Virus record (IMG/VR): IMGVR_UViG_3300030099_006646
Span: 62,001-126,000 of that record
Direction: 5' to 3' (one strand)
From: a virus
Length of the DNA: 64,000 nt
The translations under genes were made by a program, and so were the position numbers. Of this stretch, positions 25,591-33,828 are shown piece after piece. Every line of letters begins with the position of its first letter. The stretch's first letter is position 1. The notes beneath the pieces were generated by a model, which was not told the origin of the DNA, did not search any database, and saw nothing but the letters and a program-made list of their open reading frames with translations.

Positions 25591-25872
25591 ATGGGTAAGA
25601 AAAGAAAACAAATGTTTAACCCCAAATATGCCGGTCATCCACGAAGCCGCCTTAATCAAGTAGAAGAAATTACAGCAGAAGCTCCTACTCCAAAACCAGT
25701 AGAAGCCAAAAAGCCTACTCCAAAACCAGTAGAAGCAAAGAAGCCAGAGCTAAAGCCTGCTCCAAAACCAGTAGCAGCTAAAAAGGCTGCTCCCAAGGCA
25801 GAAAAGAAAAAGCCTGCTCTTAAGCCCGTATCAAAAGAAGCTTTGAAACCTGCTAAGAAAAAGAAAAAGTAA
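25591..25872 (+). CDS. Lys/Pro/Ala-rich histone-H1-like basic protein
   Basis: 93 residues, very basic. After a start MGKKRKQMFNPKYAGHPRSR, the rest is a degenerate repeat of PKPVEAKK/KPAPKP, with an almost perfect DNA repeat (CCTACTCCAAAACCAGTAGA, twice, 25684-25734). The composition resembles the C-terminal tails of H1-type and AlgP-like proteins that neutralise DNA. In this head-gene setting, binding of packaged DNA is a reasonable guess; an RNA-binding or structural tail is also possible. Confidence 0.6.
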   Translation: MGKKRKQMFNPKYAGHPRSRLNQVEEITAEAPTPKPVEAKKPTPKPVEAKKPELKPAPKPVAAKKAAPKAEKKKPALKPVSKEALKPAKKKKK

Positions 25873-25919
25873 GTTGGTTAGTTAAAAGGGTGTTTTTTAC
25901 CATTATGTGTTTTTCTATA

Positions 25920-25927
25920 CTATTTAC
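25920..25927 (+). promoter_or_regulatory. CTATTTAC, near copy of the late-promoter-like element
   Basis: CTATTTAC preceded by ATA, 31 bases before the gp13-like ATG, with a TAGGAG site between. One mismatch (last base) from the exact element. Confidence 0.4.
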
Positions 25928-25950
25928 TCTGATATAGGAGAATAATATTA

Positions 25951-27240
25951 ATGGCGTCCCCTACACTTACTCCCGCTAGCCAAATGTCAAAGGTAATATT
26001 ACCTGCGACTGGCAACACTGATACTGCCGCATCAGGCTCTTTATATGCTTTAGGAGTGTATGTTGATAACACTTCTGATCTTTATGACGTTAGCTTTATT
26101 TCAGGTGCTTCAGACCAAGTAACTTACACTTACAGAAAACTCGGTGGAGCAGTATTAGATATTGAACTCACAGAGGAAGATGTCTATTCTCACTATGAAG
26201 ACGCTGTTTTGGAATATTCTTATTTGGTGAATATCCATCAAGCTAAGAATTCTTTACCTAATGCCCTTGGAGCCGCCACAGGAACTTTTGATCAAGACGG
26301 ACAACAAACGTCAGATTCCGCTCTGTTTGGCATTACAGCCTCTCTACAGTATCCTGAGTTTTCTTTTGACTATGCCCTTAGAGTAGGCAAGAAAACGTCT
26401 ACAGAGGTCGGAATCGGGGGGGATTTGCCAATTTATTCTGCTTCCTTCGACGTCGTAACAGATCAACAAGATTACGATCTTCAAAATCTTATCTCTTCTT
26501 CCGCTGCAACAGATACAGATGCTCTTTATTTTGATAAAGTTGGCAATAAAAGAGTGACCATTAGAAAAGTTTATTATAAAACACCATATGCTCAGTGGAG
26601 ATTTTACAGCTACTACGGTGGATTAAATACCATCGGCAACATGTCTACTTATGGTCAGTTCGCAGACGATTCACAATTTGAAGTAGTTCCAACATGGCAG
26701 AATAAACTTCAAGCAATGGCTTACGAAGATGCAATCTATACAAGAACATCACAATATTCTTTTGAAATTAAGAACAATCGATTAAGAATATTCCCTCCAC
26801 CAGAGACTGAAAATTTCCCAGAAAGGTTTTGGATTGAGTTTACGGTTAAATACGACCCTTGGACTGAAGATGACACCGCAGATAGTGGCTTAACAGGCGT
26901 TAATAACATGAACACGCTTCCTTTCTCCAACCTTCCATATAACAGTATCAACTCTATAGGTAAACAATGGATTAGAAGATTTGCTCTTGCAATATCTAAA
27001 GAAACTCTTGGACAAGTCCGAGGGAAGTTCGGCTCTATACCCATCCCAGGTAATGATGTCACTCTAAATGCGTCTGATCTTTTATCTCAGGCTCAATCAG
27101 AGAAAGAAACACTCAGAGAAGAACTCAAGACAGTTCTAGATGAGCTTACATACGAAAAGCTCAGTGAGAAACAAAACAATATTACAACAACTGCACTAGA
27201 AACAATGCAGAAGATACCTGTCGGTATTTTCCAAGGATAG
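25951..27240 (+). CDS. Neck protein (gp13-like)
   Basis: 429 residues (T4 gp13 has 309). It opens the neck/tail operon and precedes gp14- and gp15-like genes, the T4 order. Recognisable stretches are VLDIELTEEDVYSHYEDAVLEYS near 70-92, IRKVYYKTPYAQWRFY, and FWIEFTVKYDPW. The C terminus is a charged helix. It should form the connector ring that closes the head. Sequence is divergent, so the assignment depends partly on gene order. Confidence 0.72.
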   Translation: MASPTLTPASQMSKVILPATGNTDTAASGSLYALGVYVDNTSDLYDVSFISGASDQVTYTYRKLGGAVLDIELTEEDVYSHYEDAVLEYSYLVNIHQAKNSLPNALGAATGTFDQDGQQTSDSALFGITASLQYPEFSFDYALRVGKKTSTEVGIGGDLPIYSASFDVVTDQQDYDLQNLISSSAATDTDALYFDKVGNKRVTIRKVYYKTPYAQWRFYSYYGGLNTIGNMSTYGQFADDSQFEVVPTWQNKLQAMAYEDAIYTRTSQYSFEIKNNRLRIFPPPETENFPERFWIEFTVKYDPWTEDDTADSGLTGVNNMNTLPFSNLPYNSINSIGKQWIRRFALAISKETLGQVRGKFGSIPIPGNDVTLNASDLLSQAQSEKETLREELKTVLDELTYEKLSEKQNNITTTALETMQKIPVGIFQG

Positions 27241-27251
27241 GAGGATGATTT

Positions 27252-27740
27252 GTGCCTAAAGATAAATGGACCCAGCCAGATCAGCCACCTCCTCCACTTT
27301 TTCTAGGAGAAAAAGAGCGAGATCTTGTAAAGCAAGTTAATGATGAGCTTATTGAGCGAGTCATTGGACAACAAATTCTTTATTATCCTATAAGCCAAGA
27401 ACATACAAACTACCATCCTATCTACGGCGAGGCAATAAATAAAAATTTCTTATCTCCTATTAGAGTGTATGCACTGGTTGAGTTTGGTGGCGTCGAGACA
27501 ACAACTGAAAAGCATGGCTTAGATAAAGTTTACTCAATCACAGTCCATTTCCACAAAAGAAGACTAACAGACGACCAAGATTTATATGTTCGTGAAGGCG
27601 ATTTTGTCCTTTACGATGATGATTATTACGAGATTGCAACCCTGTCCGAGCCAAGAGAGATTTTCGGTCAAGCAGGAAAGAGCTTGGAAGTTTCCGCAGC
27701 TTGTATTAAGTCCAGAAGAGGTTTATTCGATGCCCAGTAA
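27252..27740 (+). CDS. Neck/head-closure protein (gp14-like)
   Basis: 162 residues. GTG start at 27252, supported by GGAGGA at 27239-27244; no in-frame ATG precedes the conserved part. The segment LIERVIGQQILYYPIS and the beta-rich second half (VREGDFVLYDDDYYEIATL) resemble head-completion proteins of T4-type phages. T4 gp14 is longer (256). Gene order (gp13, gp14, gp15, gp18) supports it. The end overlaps the next gene by 11 bases. Confidence 0.62.
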   Translation: MPKDKWTQPDQPPPPLFLGEKERDLVKQVNDELIERVIGQQILYYPISQEHTNYHPIYGEAINKNFLSPIRVYALVEFGGVETTTEKHGLDKVYSITVHFHKRRLTDDQDLYVREGDFVLYDDDYYEIATLSEPREIFGQAGKSLEVSAACIKSRRGLFDAQ

Positions 27741-28578
27741 AGATCCAAACGTTAGAGAAGAATTGTTAATGCCTTCTACAATAGAAGACATCGATGCAGC
27801 TATGCTTGATTATCTTAACAATACTCTTGATATCCACACAGAAACTAACAAAGGTTTCAAAAAAGTCCCTGTTATCTGGGTCGCAGCAGAAAGAGCCGCT
27901 CAAATTAAACAACATAAAGATTTGCGTGATGACAATGGGGCTATTATTTATCCTTTAATGACCTTGGAAAGAAACTCTATTACAAAAGATTTGACACAAA
28001 AAGGCTCTATATATGCAAATATACCTCCGGTTAACGATGAAAAAAAAGGATCTATAACCGTTGCAAGAAGAATAAATCACAAGAAAACTTCAGAATTTGC
28101 AAATGCAGATGCCAAGAGAAGATTTAATCAAGTAAACTTTAAAACAAAGAAGCAAAATGAAAAGATTGTCTATGAAACTTATACAGTACCCCTTCCTGTA
28201 TATATAACTGTTAACTATACTGTTTCAATCACAACAGAGTATCAACAGCAAATGAATGATATTATGACACCGTTTATAACAACCCCAGGCGGAATAAATT
28301 ATTTCCAACTTAAAAGAAACGACCACATGTACGAAGGGTTTATAGAGTCTGATTTCGCCGCAAACAACTCAGTAAGCGATCTACAAGATCAAGAAAGAAA
28401 GTTCATGACCGATATTAACATTAGAATATTAGGTTATTTAATAGGTGAAGATAAAAACCAAGAGACACCTAAAATAGTGAAAAGACAAAGTGCAGTCGAA
28501 GTACGTTTCCCCAGAGAACACGTTATTTTTGGAGATATTCCCGAGCCACTTGGCGACGACGGATTTTATAAACCTTAA
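27730..28578 (+). CDS. Tail sheath stabiliser/completion protein (gp15-like)
   Basis: 282 residues from ATG 27730, which overlaps the previous stop; the longer frame from 27586 would run 150 bases inside that gene. Length matches T4 gp15 (272). The pattern KVPVIWVAAERAAQIKQHK, then LERNSITKD, then LPVYITVNYTVSITTEYQQQM is like the gp15-type fold. It caps the tail and joins it to the neck. It is followed by a promoter-like element and the sheath gene. Confidence 0.68.
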   Translation: MPSKDPNVREELLMPSTIEDIDAAMLDYLNNTLDIHTETNKGFKKVPVIWVAAERAAQIKQHKDLRDDNGAIIYPLMTLERNSITKDLTQKGSIYANIPPVNDEKKGSITVARRINHKKTSEFANADAKRRFNQVNFKTKKQNEKIVYETYTVPLPVYITVNYTVSITTEYQQQMNDIMTPFITTPGGINYFQLKRNDHMYEGFIESDFAANNSVSDLQDQERKFMTDINIRILGYLIGEDKNQETPKIVKRQSAVEVRFPREHVIFGDIPEPLGDDGFYKP

Positions 28579-28602
28579 AAAGTATTTTGGCGTTTTCACT
28601 AA

Positions 28603-28610
28603 CTATTTAT
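28603..28610 (+). promoter_or_regulatory. CTATTTAT element, candidate late promoter
   Basis: Exact octamer CTATTTAT preceded by AA, 60 bases before the tail-sheath ATG, in the only sizable gap (84 bases) between gp15- and gp18-like genes. Confidence 0.5.
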
Positions 28611-28662
28611 AAGAGAATGAAATTATATTCACCCTAAATCTAGAGTAATAGGAGAATAAAGG

Positions 28663-31600
28663 ATGTCAGTTAAAAAGTATAAATTTGTTTCCCCCGGAGT
28701 TTTTGTCTCTGAAATCGACAACTCTCAAATAACAGAAGCACCAGCCGACCCAGGTCCAGTCCTCATTGGACGCGCACAAAGAGGTCCTGGTCTCCGCCCA
28801 GTACAAGTAGATTCTTTTTCCGAATTTATTAACATTTTTGGAAACCCTACAGCAGTAGGAACACAAACAGATGCATGGCGAGCAGGAGATAGCTCTGCTC
28901 CACTTTATGCTGTTTATGCAGCACAAGCTTGGCTAAGAAACAATAGCCCTATTACTTTTGTTCGTCTCCTTGGTGATGAGCACCCTAAAAAAACCTCTGG
29001 TGGCGAAGCTGGTTGGTATACTAGAGACACAGACGGTACCTTCAACGGAATGGCTCAGGACGGCGGTGGCGCATATGGTCTTTTCATTTTCCCCTCCGGT
29101 AATGTAGCTCACATCGCAGCAGTCCACGCCGATTCCCGTAATAATTATACTGGATCTCTTGCAGCTATTTTCTATTGTAACTCGGGATACATTGGTCTTT
29201 CCGGTTCTATTGCTGGTTTTGATCCCACCTCAACAGACGTAGCCCACAACACATCTAGTGCAGGTGCTCTTATTGCTAGCCTTTCTGGTGAAAAGGCATT
29301 TACCGCTGAAATTTTCAACTCTTCACAAGAAGTTGTTGATAAACTCACATTCTCTTTGGATAAAAACTCCGACAAGTACATTAGAAACGTTTTTAATACA
29401 TCTCCTTCTAAGTCTTGGACTCGCGTCACAGACAATAGCGTGACTTATTTCCTTGGAGAGACTTTTGAAAGACACTCTGCTGAAGCATTTAAGTCGAATG
29501 GAGTAAAGCAAGCCTCCTCGGTTGGAGCTTATGGAGCAATTGTTCCGCTGAAGCTTCAAAATTCTGCCACTTCAATTGAACAGGGAGACCACAGGAAAGC
29601 TTCTCAAGCCGCTCAAACAGGCTGGTTCTTTTCGCAGGACTTAAATACTATCAATGGTTCTACTCTTGCTGCTCCTGTCGCAAACAACTACAGCCCTCAA
29701 AAGCAGCAAAAGCTTTTCAAGATTCATGCTCTTGACACAGGCGCATGGGATACAAAGAACCTTAAGGTATCTATTTCAAGCGTAAGAGCCTCTTCTAATG
29801 ACTCTAATCCATATGGAACATTTACCGTTGAACTAAGAAGAATCGACGATTTAGACTCGGCAGTTCAGATTATTGAACAGTTCAATAACTGTAACTTAAA
29901 CCCCGACTCCCCTGATTATGTTGCAAAGAAAATCGGTGACAGATATCAAACGTGGGATACAACAAATAATCGGTACACTGAATATGGCGACTACGCCAAT
30001 CAATCTAGGTTCATTCGCGTAGAAATTAATCCCGATGTCAACAACAAGACAACTGATGAAAGACTACTGCCGTTTGGTGTATATGGACCACCTCGACATC
30101 AAACTATTCAGTTTACTAGTGGTTCTCACTTGACAGCTATTAACAGCTTCACGCAGGAAACGGTCGCATCTGCTCCACGAATGGCTTATCCTGCTTCTGG
30201 TGCTTCTTACCCAGGTGGTAGAAACGCTCTCAATAGAGACACTGGATTTCTTTATTTCCCACTCACCTGCACCAACGGCAGTTCGACATTATCTTACGCA
30301 TTTACTGCTTCGTTGGAATTCCCAAGAACTTACTTGAGAATTAGTAGCTCTGACGGAAGAGTTCAATCTCCTAAGAGTGCTTATTTCGGAGTAGATACAT
30401 CACTGGGTGCTGACGGGTTTAGTACTTATAACTTTGGTACTCAAGATGTATTACAACCTAAAGCAAAAGATATTGATGACTTCTCTGTTTCAAATAACGG
30501 TGCCACAGCTTACAGTTGGATCTTCTCTCTTGATGATATCTCTCGTCAGGGCGGCACAGGAACTGGCGGTGACATCACACCAGACGCCTTGTACGTTTCT
30601 GGCTCAAGAGCAGCAGGAAACTCTATTACAGCTATTTCTAGCTCATATACTTCTGTACTTGATGAAGGTTTCAACTCTTTCACAACCGTCCTACACGGCG
30701 GAAATGATGGTCTTGATATTTATGAAAAAGAGCCATTTAACAATACAGATGCTCTTAGTGGAGATGCAACAGAAACATCAAGCTATGCTTATTACAGTGT
30801 AAAGAAGGCTGTTGATTCTATCTCTGACGCAGAAGTTGTAGAGTATAACTTAGCAGCAATGCCCGGTATCACTAACACTGCTCTAAACGACTACTTGATC
30901 AGTGTCTGTGAAGACAGAGGCGACTCATTGGCAGTTATTGATATACCTAGCGCATATGTACCAGCGGTCGATGGAGGATCTGCGAACTCTTACGCAGCTC
31001 GACGTTATACAGCAAAAAATGCAATCGATGCACTCAAGACAAGAGGACTTAACTCAAGCTATGCTTGTACTTACTTCCCTTGGGTTCAAATGAGAGACAC
31101 GGTTAATGATAGAATTTTATGGGCACCACCTTCTATTGCAGCTTTGGGAACTTTCTCTAGCTCTGAAAGCGCAACAAGACTTTGGTTTGCTCCTGCTGGA
31201 TTCAATCGCGGCGGTCTTACAGAAGGCTCCGCTGGTATCCCTATCATTGGAGTAAGAGACAAGCTTACATCTAAACAAAGAGATGATCTTTACGAAGCGA
31301 ACATCAATCCTATTGCTTCTTTCCCAGCAGAAGGGATCGTTATTTTCGGTCAAAAGACACTTCAGGTGACTCGTTCTGCTCTTGATAGAATCAATGTTAG
31401 AAGGCTCATGATTTTCGTTAAAAAGCAAATCTCTAGAATTTCTAATGGTCTTCTTTTTGACCAGAACGTTCCTGCAACATGGGATCGTTTCTTAGCTCAG
31501 GTTGATCCTTTCTTAGAAGGTATTAAAACTGACTTTGGCTTGACTGATTTTAAAGTTGTACTTGATGAAACTACAACAACGCCAGATTTGATTGATAGAA

Positions 31601-31701
31601 ATATCATGTATGCTAAAATCTTCCTCAAGCCAGCCCGCGCCATCGAGTATATTGCGATTGACTTTAATATCACAAATACAGGCGCATCTTTTGAGGACTA
31701 A
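28663..31701 (+). CDS. Tail sheath protein (gp18-like)
   Basis: 1012 residues, much longer than T4 gp18 (659). The N terminus SPGVFVSEIDNSQI...VLIGRAQRGP and the C-terminal half (NRGGLTEGSAGIPIIGVRD, NPIASFPAEGIVIFGQKTL, INVRRLMIFVKKQI, KPARAIEYIAIDFNI) are classic sheath features. The extra 350 or so residues lie in the middle (about 100-600), where surface-exposed sheath domains are inserted in other phages. It forms the contractile tube around gp19. Confidence 0.94.
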   Translation: MSVKKYKFVSPGVFVSEIDNSQITEAPADPGPVLIGRAQRGPGLRPVQVDSFSEFINIFGNPTAVGTQTDAWRAGDSSAPLYAVYAAQAWLRNNSPITFVRLLGDEHPKKTSGGEAGWYTRDTDGTFNGMAQDGGGAYGLFIFPSGNVAHIAAVHADSRNNYTGSLAAIFYCNSGYIGLSGSIAGFDPTSTDVAHNTSSAGALIASLSGEKAFTAEIFNSSQEVVDKLTFSLDKNSDKYIRNVFNTSPSKSWTRVTDNSVTYFLGETFERHSAEAFKSNGVKQASSVGAYGAIVPLKLQNSATSIEQGDHRKASQAAQTGWFFSQDLNTINGSTLAAPVANNYSPQKQQKLFKIHALDTGAWDTKNLKVSISSVRASSNDSNPYGTFTVELRRIDDLDSAVQIIEQFNNCNLNPDSPDYVAKKIGDRYQTWDTTNNRYTEYGDYANQSRFIRVEINPDVNNKTTDERLLPFGVYGPPRHQTIQFTSGSHLTAINSFTQETVASAPRMAYPASGASYPGGRNALNRDTGFLYFPLTCTNGSSTLSYAFTASLEFPRTYLRISSSDGRVQSPKSAYFGVDTSLGADGFSTYNFGTQDVLQPKAKDIDDFSVSNNGATAYSWIFSLDDISRQGGTGTGGDITPDALYVSGSRAAGNSITAISSSYTSVLDEGFNSFTTVLHGGNDGLDIYEKEPFNNTDALSGDATETSSYAYYSVKKAVDSISDAEVVEYNLAAMPGITNTALNDYLISVCEDRGDSLAVIDIPSAYVPAVDGGSANSYAARRYTAKNAIDALKTRGLNSSYACTYFPWVQMRDTVNDRILWAPPSIAALGTFSSSESATRLWFAPAGFNRGGLTEGSAGIPIIGVRDKLTSKQRDDLYEANINPIASFPAEGIVIFGQKTLQVTRSALDRINVRRLMIFVKKQISRISNGLLFDQNVPATWDRFLAQVDPFLEGIKTDFGLTDFKVVLDETTTTPDLIDRNIMYAKIFLKPARAIEYIAIDFNITNTGASFED

Positions 31702-31715
31702 AAAACACTTAATAC

Positions 31716-31723
31716 CTATTTAA
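31716..31723 (+). promoter_or_regulatory. CTATTTAA, near copy of the late-promoter-like element
   Basis: CTATTTAA preceded by TAC, 28 bases before the tail-tube ATG, with AAAGGAG between. One mismatch at the last base. Confidence 0.38.
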
Positions 31724-31743
31724 TATAAAGGAGAAAACATAAC

Positions 31744-32337
31744 ATGGCAGCGAAAGGATTTTGGGGTGGACAAGGAGGAGCTATAGTTGATCCAAAAAGA
31801 TCATTTAGATGGCTCGTTTCTTTTGGAAACAACGTACAACAACAAAACGGTCAAAACGTAGTAGGATTGCAGGAATGGTATGCTAAATCCGCAAATAAGC
31901 CAAGCTTTGAAATTACGGAAACCCCACATAACTTTATTAATCATACCTTTTATTACCCTGGTCGTGTTCAATGGCAAACTATTGACATTACATTAGTTGA
32001 CCCTTCTTACCCAAATGATGCTTCTCAAGCTCTTGTTAAGGCTTTGCAAAACTCTGGTTATTACTTACCTACAGATGTTCGCTCTGCTTCTAATACAATC
32101 ATGAAGTCTAGTGCTGTCAGCGCTCTTGGTGGACAGGTTAAACTTAAGCAACTTGGACAAGATAACAGCGATATTTTAGAAACTTGGACCTTGATTAATC
32201 CTTGGATTAAGAATGTTACCTTCGGTGATTTAGCTTATGACACAGAAGACATGGTAGAAATTACTTTAACAGTTAGATATGATTATGCTACTATCGATGT
32301 TAAAGGAGACAAATCTCCTACTTCCAAACCACAATAG
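31744..32337 (+). CDS. Tail tube protein (gp19-like)
   Basis: 197 residues (T4 gp19 has 163). It follows the sheath gene. Typical tube stretches are SFEITETPHNFINHTFYYPGRVQWQTIDITLVDP and VKLKQLGQDNSDILETW...NPWIKNVTFGDLAYDTEDMVEITLTVRYDYA, here quoted by their key segments. It forms the rigid inner tube through which DNA passes. Confidence 0.92.
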   Translation: MAAKGFWGGQGGAIVDPKRSFRWLVSFGNNVQQQNGQNVVGLQEWYAKSANKPSFEITETPHNFINHTFYYPGRVQWQTIDITLVDPSYPNDASQALVKALQNSGYYLPTDVRSASNTIMKSSAVSALGGQVKLKQLGQDNSDILETWTLINPWIKNVTFGDLAYDTEDMVEITLTVRYDYATIDVKGDKSPTSKPQ

Positions 32338-32345
32338 AGGTATAA

Positions 32346-33233
32346 ATGTCTAGAAATAATTCTGATCGTCTCGGGTTGGACGATAATACAACCCCTGACG
32401 GCGGCGCAGACGCCCCTGTAGCTGCCGTTGAAGGAGGATCACAAGGGTTATCCTTCTCTATGCCTACGGAACACGTAGAGCTGCCTTCAGGGGGGCGATA
32501 CTACTCTGAAAACCATCCTTTATACAATCAAGAAACGATTGAAATTAAATACATGACTGCAAAGGAAGAAGACATTCTAACTTCTCCTTCTCTTGTCAAA
32601 AAAGGACTTACAGTTGAAAGGCTTTTAAGAAGCATTATCATCGATAAAACAATCGATCCACAACATCTTCTTATCGGAGATAGAAATGCTATTATTATTG
32701 CATCCAGAGTTACTGGGTATGGTCCTGAATACAAGGCTCAAACTGTATGCCCTGCTTGCATGGCTCAAGACAAGTGGGAGGTTGATCTTTCTAACTTGAA
32801 TATCAATCCAGGTGGCGTTGCTTCCGCTAATGGATATGAAGTTGCTGAAGGAAAAAACGATGGCGAGTATGATATTATTGTACCCAAGACAAAAGTAACA
32901 GTAACTGTTAAGCTCTTGACAGGTCGCGACGAACTTTCTATTGCTCAAAGAACAAAGAAAAGAAAAAAACACACACAAGAAGAAACAAGCTTGGTAACAC
33001 AAATGAAGTCTATGATTGTAGCCGTTAACGGAAGCCGCAAGGAATCAGATATTGAAAGACTTATTGAATTTTTACCTGCTTTAGATTCTCGCTACATTCG
33101 TAATGCTTATTCAAATATCAATCCAAACTTGGACATGAAATATCCTTTTGAATGTCAAAACTGTGGACATGAGGACACACTGGAGGTCCCGCTGACTGCG
33201 GAGTTTTTTTGGCCTAAGGGAAGAACAAGCTGA
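32346..33233 (+). CDS. gp26-like baseplate hub/tail assembly protein with zinc ribbon
   Basis: 295 residues. LPSGGRYYSENHPL (about 47-60), the motif IKYMTAKEEDILTSPSL, then LLIGDRNAIIIASRV are typical of T4-type gp26-like proteins. A split zinc ribbon is formed by CPAC near residue 134 and CQNC near 270. It ends just after the run of seven T at 33204-33210, where a shift of frame would fuse it to the following ORF without a start codon. In this place, ahead of the tape measure, it may act as a tail assembly chaperone. Confidence 0.75.
   Translation: MSRNNSDRLGLDDNTTPDGGADAPVAAVEGGSQGLSFSMPTEHVELPSGGRYYSENHPLYNQETIEIKYMTAKEEDILTSPSLVKKGLTVERLLRSIIIDKTIDPQHLLIGDRNAIIIASRVTGYGPEYKAQTVCPACMAQDKWEVDLSNLNINPGGVASANGYEVAEGKNDGEYDIIVPKTKVTVTVKLLTGRDELSIAQRTKKRKKHTQEETSLVTQMKSMIVAVNGSRKESDIERLIEFLPALDSRYIRNAYSNINPNLDMKYPFECQNCGHEDTLEVPLTAEFFWPKGRTS
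33204..33210 (+). promoter_or_regulatory. Candidate +1/-2 programmed frameshift site (TTTTTTT)
   Basis: In the gp26-like frame the site reads GAG TTT TTT TGG. Moving +1 (or -2) continues as GGC CTA AGG and opens a 62-residue ORF that has no start codon and is closed upstream by TGA at 33193. A -1 shift meets a TAA at once. Seven T in a row is a usual slippery sequence. Confidence 0.6.
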
Positions 33234-33399
33234 ACTGGTGTATGAAGAGATTTTTAATCTTAAATACCACGGAGGGTGGAGCTTTATCGAGGCATACAAC
33301 CTTCCTGTAGTTCTAAGAAAATGGTTCTTGGCTCGCCTTAACAAACAATTCCTCAAAGAAAAAGAAGATATTGAAAAGGCTAGAAAAAAGAATAGATAA
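33211..33399 (+). CDS. Frameshift extension ORF, gp51/GT-like tail chaperone part
   Basis: The + strand frame open from 33196 to TAA 33397-33399 has no ATG and only a poorly placed GTG at 33238. From the frameshift site it codes for GLREEQAELVYEEIFNLKYH, then GGWSFIEAYNLPVVLRKWFL and a Lys/Glu-rich helix: clearly protein-like. By +1 or -2 shifting it would extend the 288-residue gp26-like part to about 350 residues. The layout (upstream protein, shifted extension, then tape measure) mirrors the G/GT tail chaperones of many phages. Independent initiation at an unusual codon is the alternative. Confidence 0.65.
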   Translation, partial: GLREEQAELVYEEIFNLKYHGGWSFIEAYNLPVVLRKWFLARLNKQFLKEKEDIEKARKKNR

Positions 33400-33406
33400 A
33401 TCTATA

Positions 33407-33440
33407 AATGCTCTCTTGTTTTCAAGAGAGCATTATTTTT
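33407..33440 (+). terminator. Intrinsic terminator before the 33482 gene
   Basis: Perfect 12-bp stem AATGCTCTCTTG (33407-33418) / CAAGAGAGCATT (33423-33434), loop TTTT, then ATTTTTA. It would cut transcription after the tail chaperone pair. Confidence 0.85.
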
Positions 33441-33481
33441 ATTAAAACACTAATTACTAATAATCATAGGGATTCCATATC

Positions 33482-33817
33482 ATGAAAGAAGAAAATGAAC
33501 TTGCAACACAAATCATTGATCTAGGAGCCAAGCGCAAAGGCGAGCTTAACGAAACAATCCTTGCAGCTTTTGGTGAATGGATAAAGACTATCATGAAATG
33601 GACATTTGGAGAAAATGTATTCTTTCCTTCCAAAGTAAGAGGAACTCAGTCTGAGGTTAATTCCTTTATGAGCGCTTTGAAAAATGAAAGAAGGTATATG
33701 AATGCATACAAGAATCATGGTCTTGGAGACAAGAGAACCTATGATAGCAAATACAAGCTAGACGCTGCCGTAAAGAAGTTTGAGCAAACAACAGGTTTAA
33801 AGTGGCCGTTTAAATAA
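33482..33817 (+). CDS. Small tail-operon protein, unknown
   Basis: 111 residues, basic C-terminal half. N-terminal helix with FGEWIKTIMKWTFGENVFFPSKVRGTQSEV-type pattern suggests a small folded helical protein. It lies just before the tape measure gene (11-base gap) and after a terminator, so a promoter should be in 33441-33481, where I see none of the two promoter types. No family recognised. Confidence 0.5.
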   Translation: MKEENELATQIIDLGAKRKGELNETILAAFGEWIKTIMKWTFGENVFFPSKVRGTQSEVNSFMSALKNERRYMNAYKNHGLGDKRTYDSKYKLDAAVKKFEQTTGLKWPFK

Positions 33818-33828
33818 GGAGAGTTTAA

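Noticed and set aside
25684-25734. CRISPR-like or attachment-site repeat
   Set aside because: The two direct copies are in frame within a Lys/Pro repeat protein and have no spacers.
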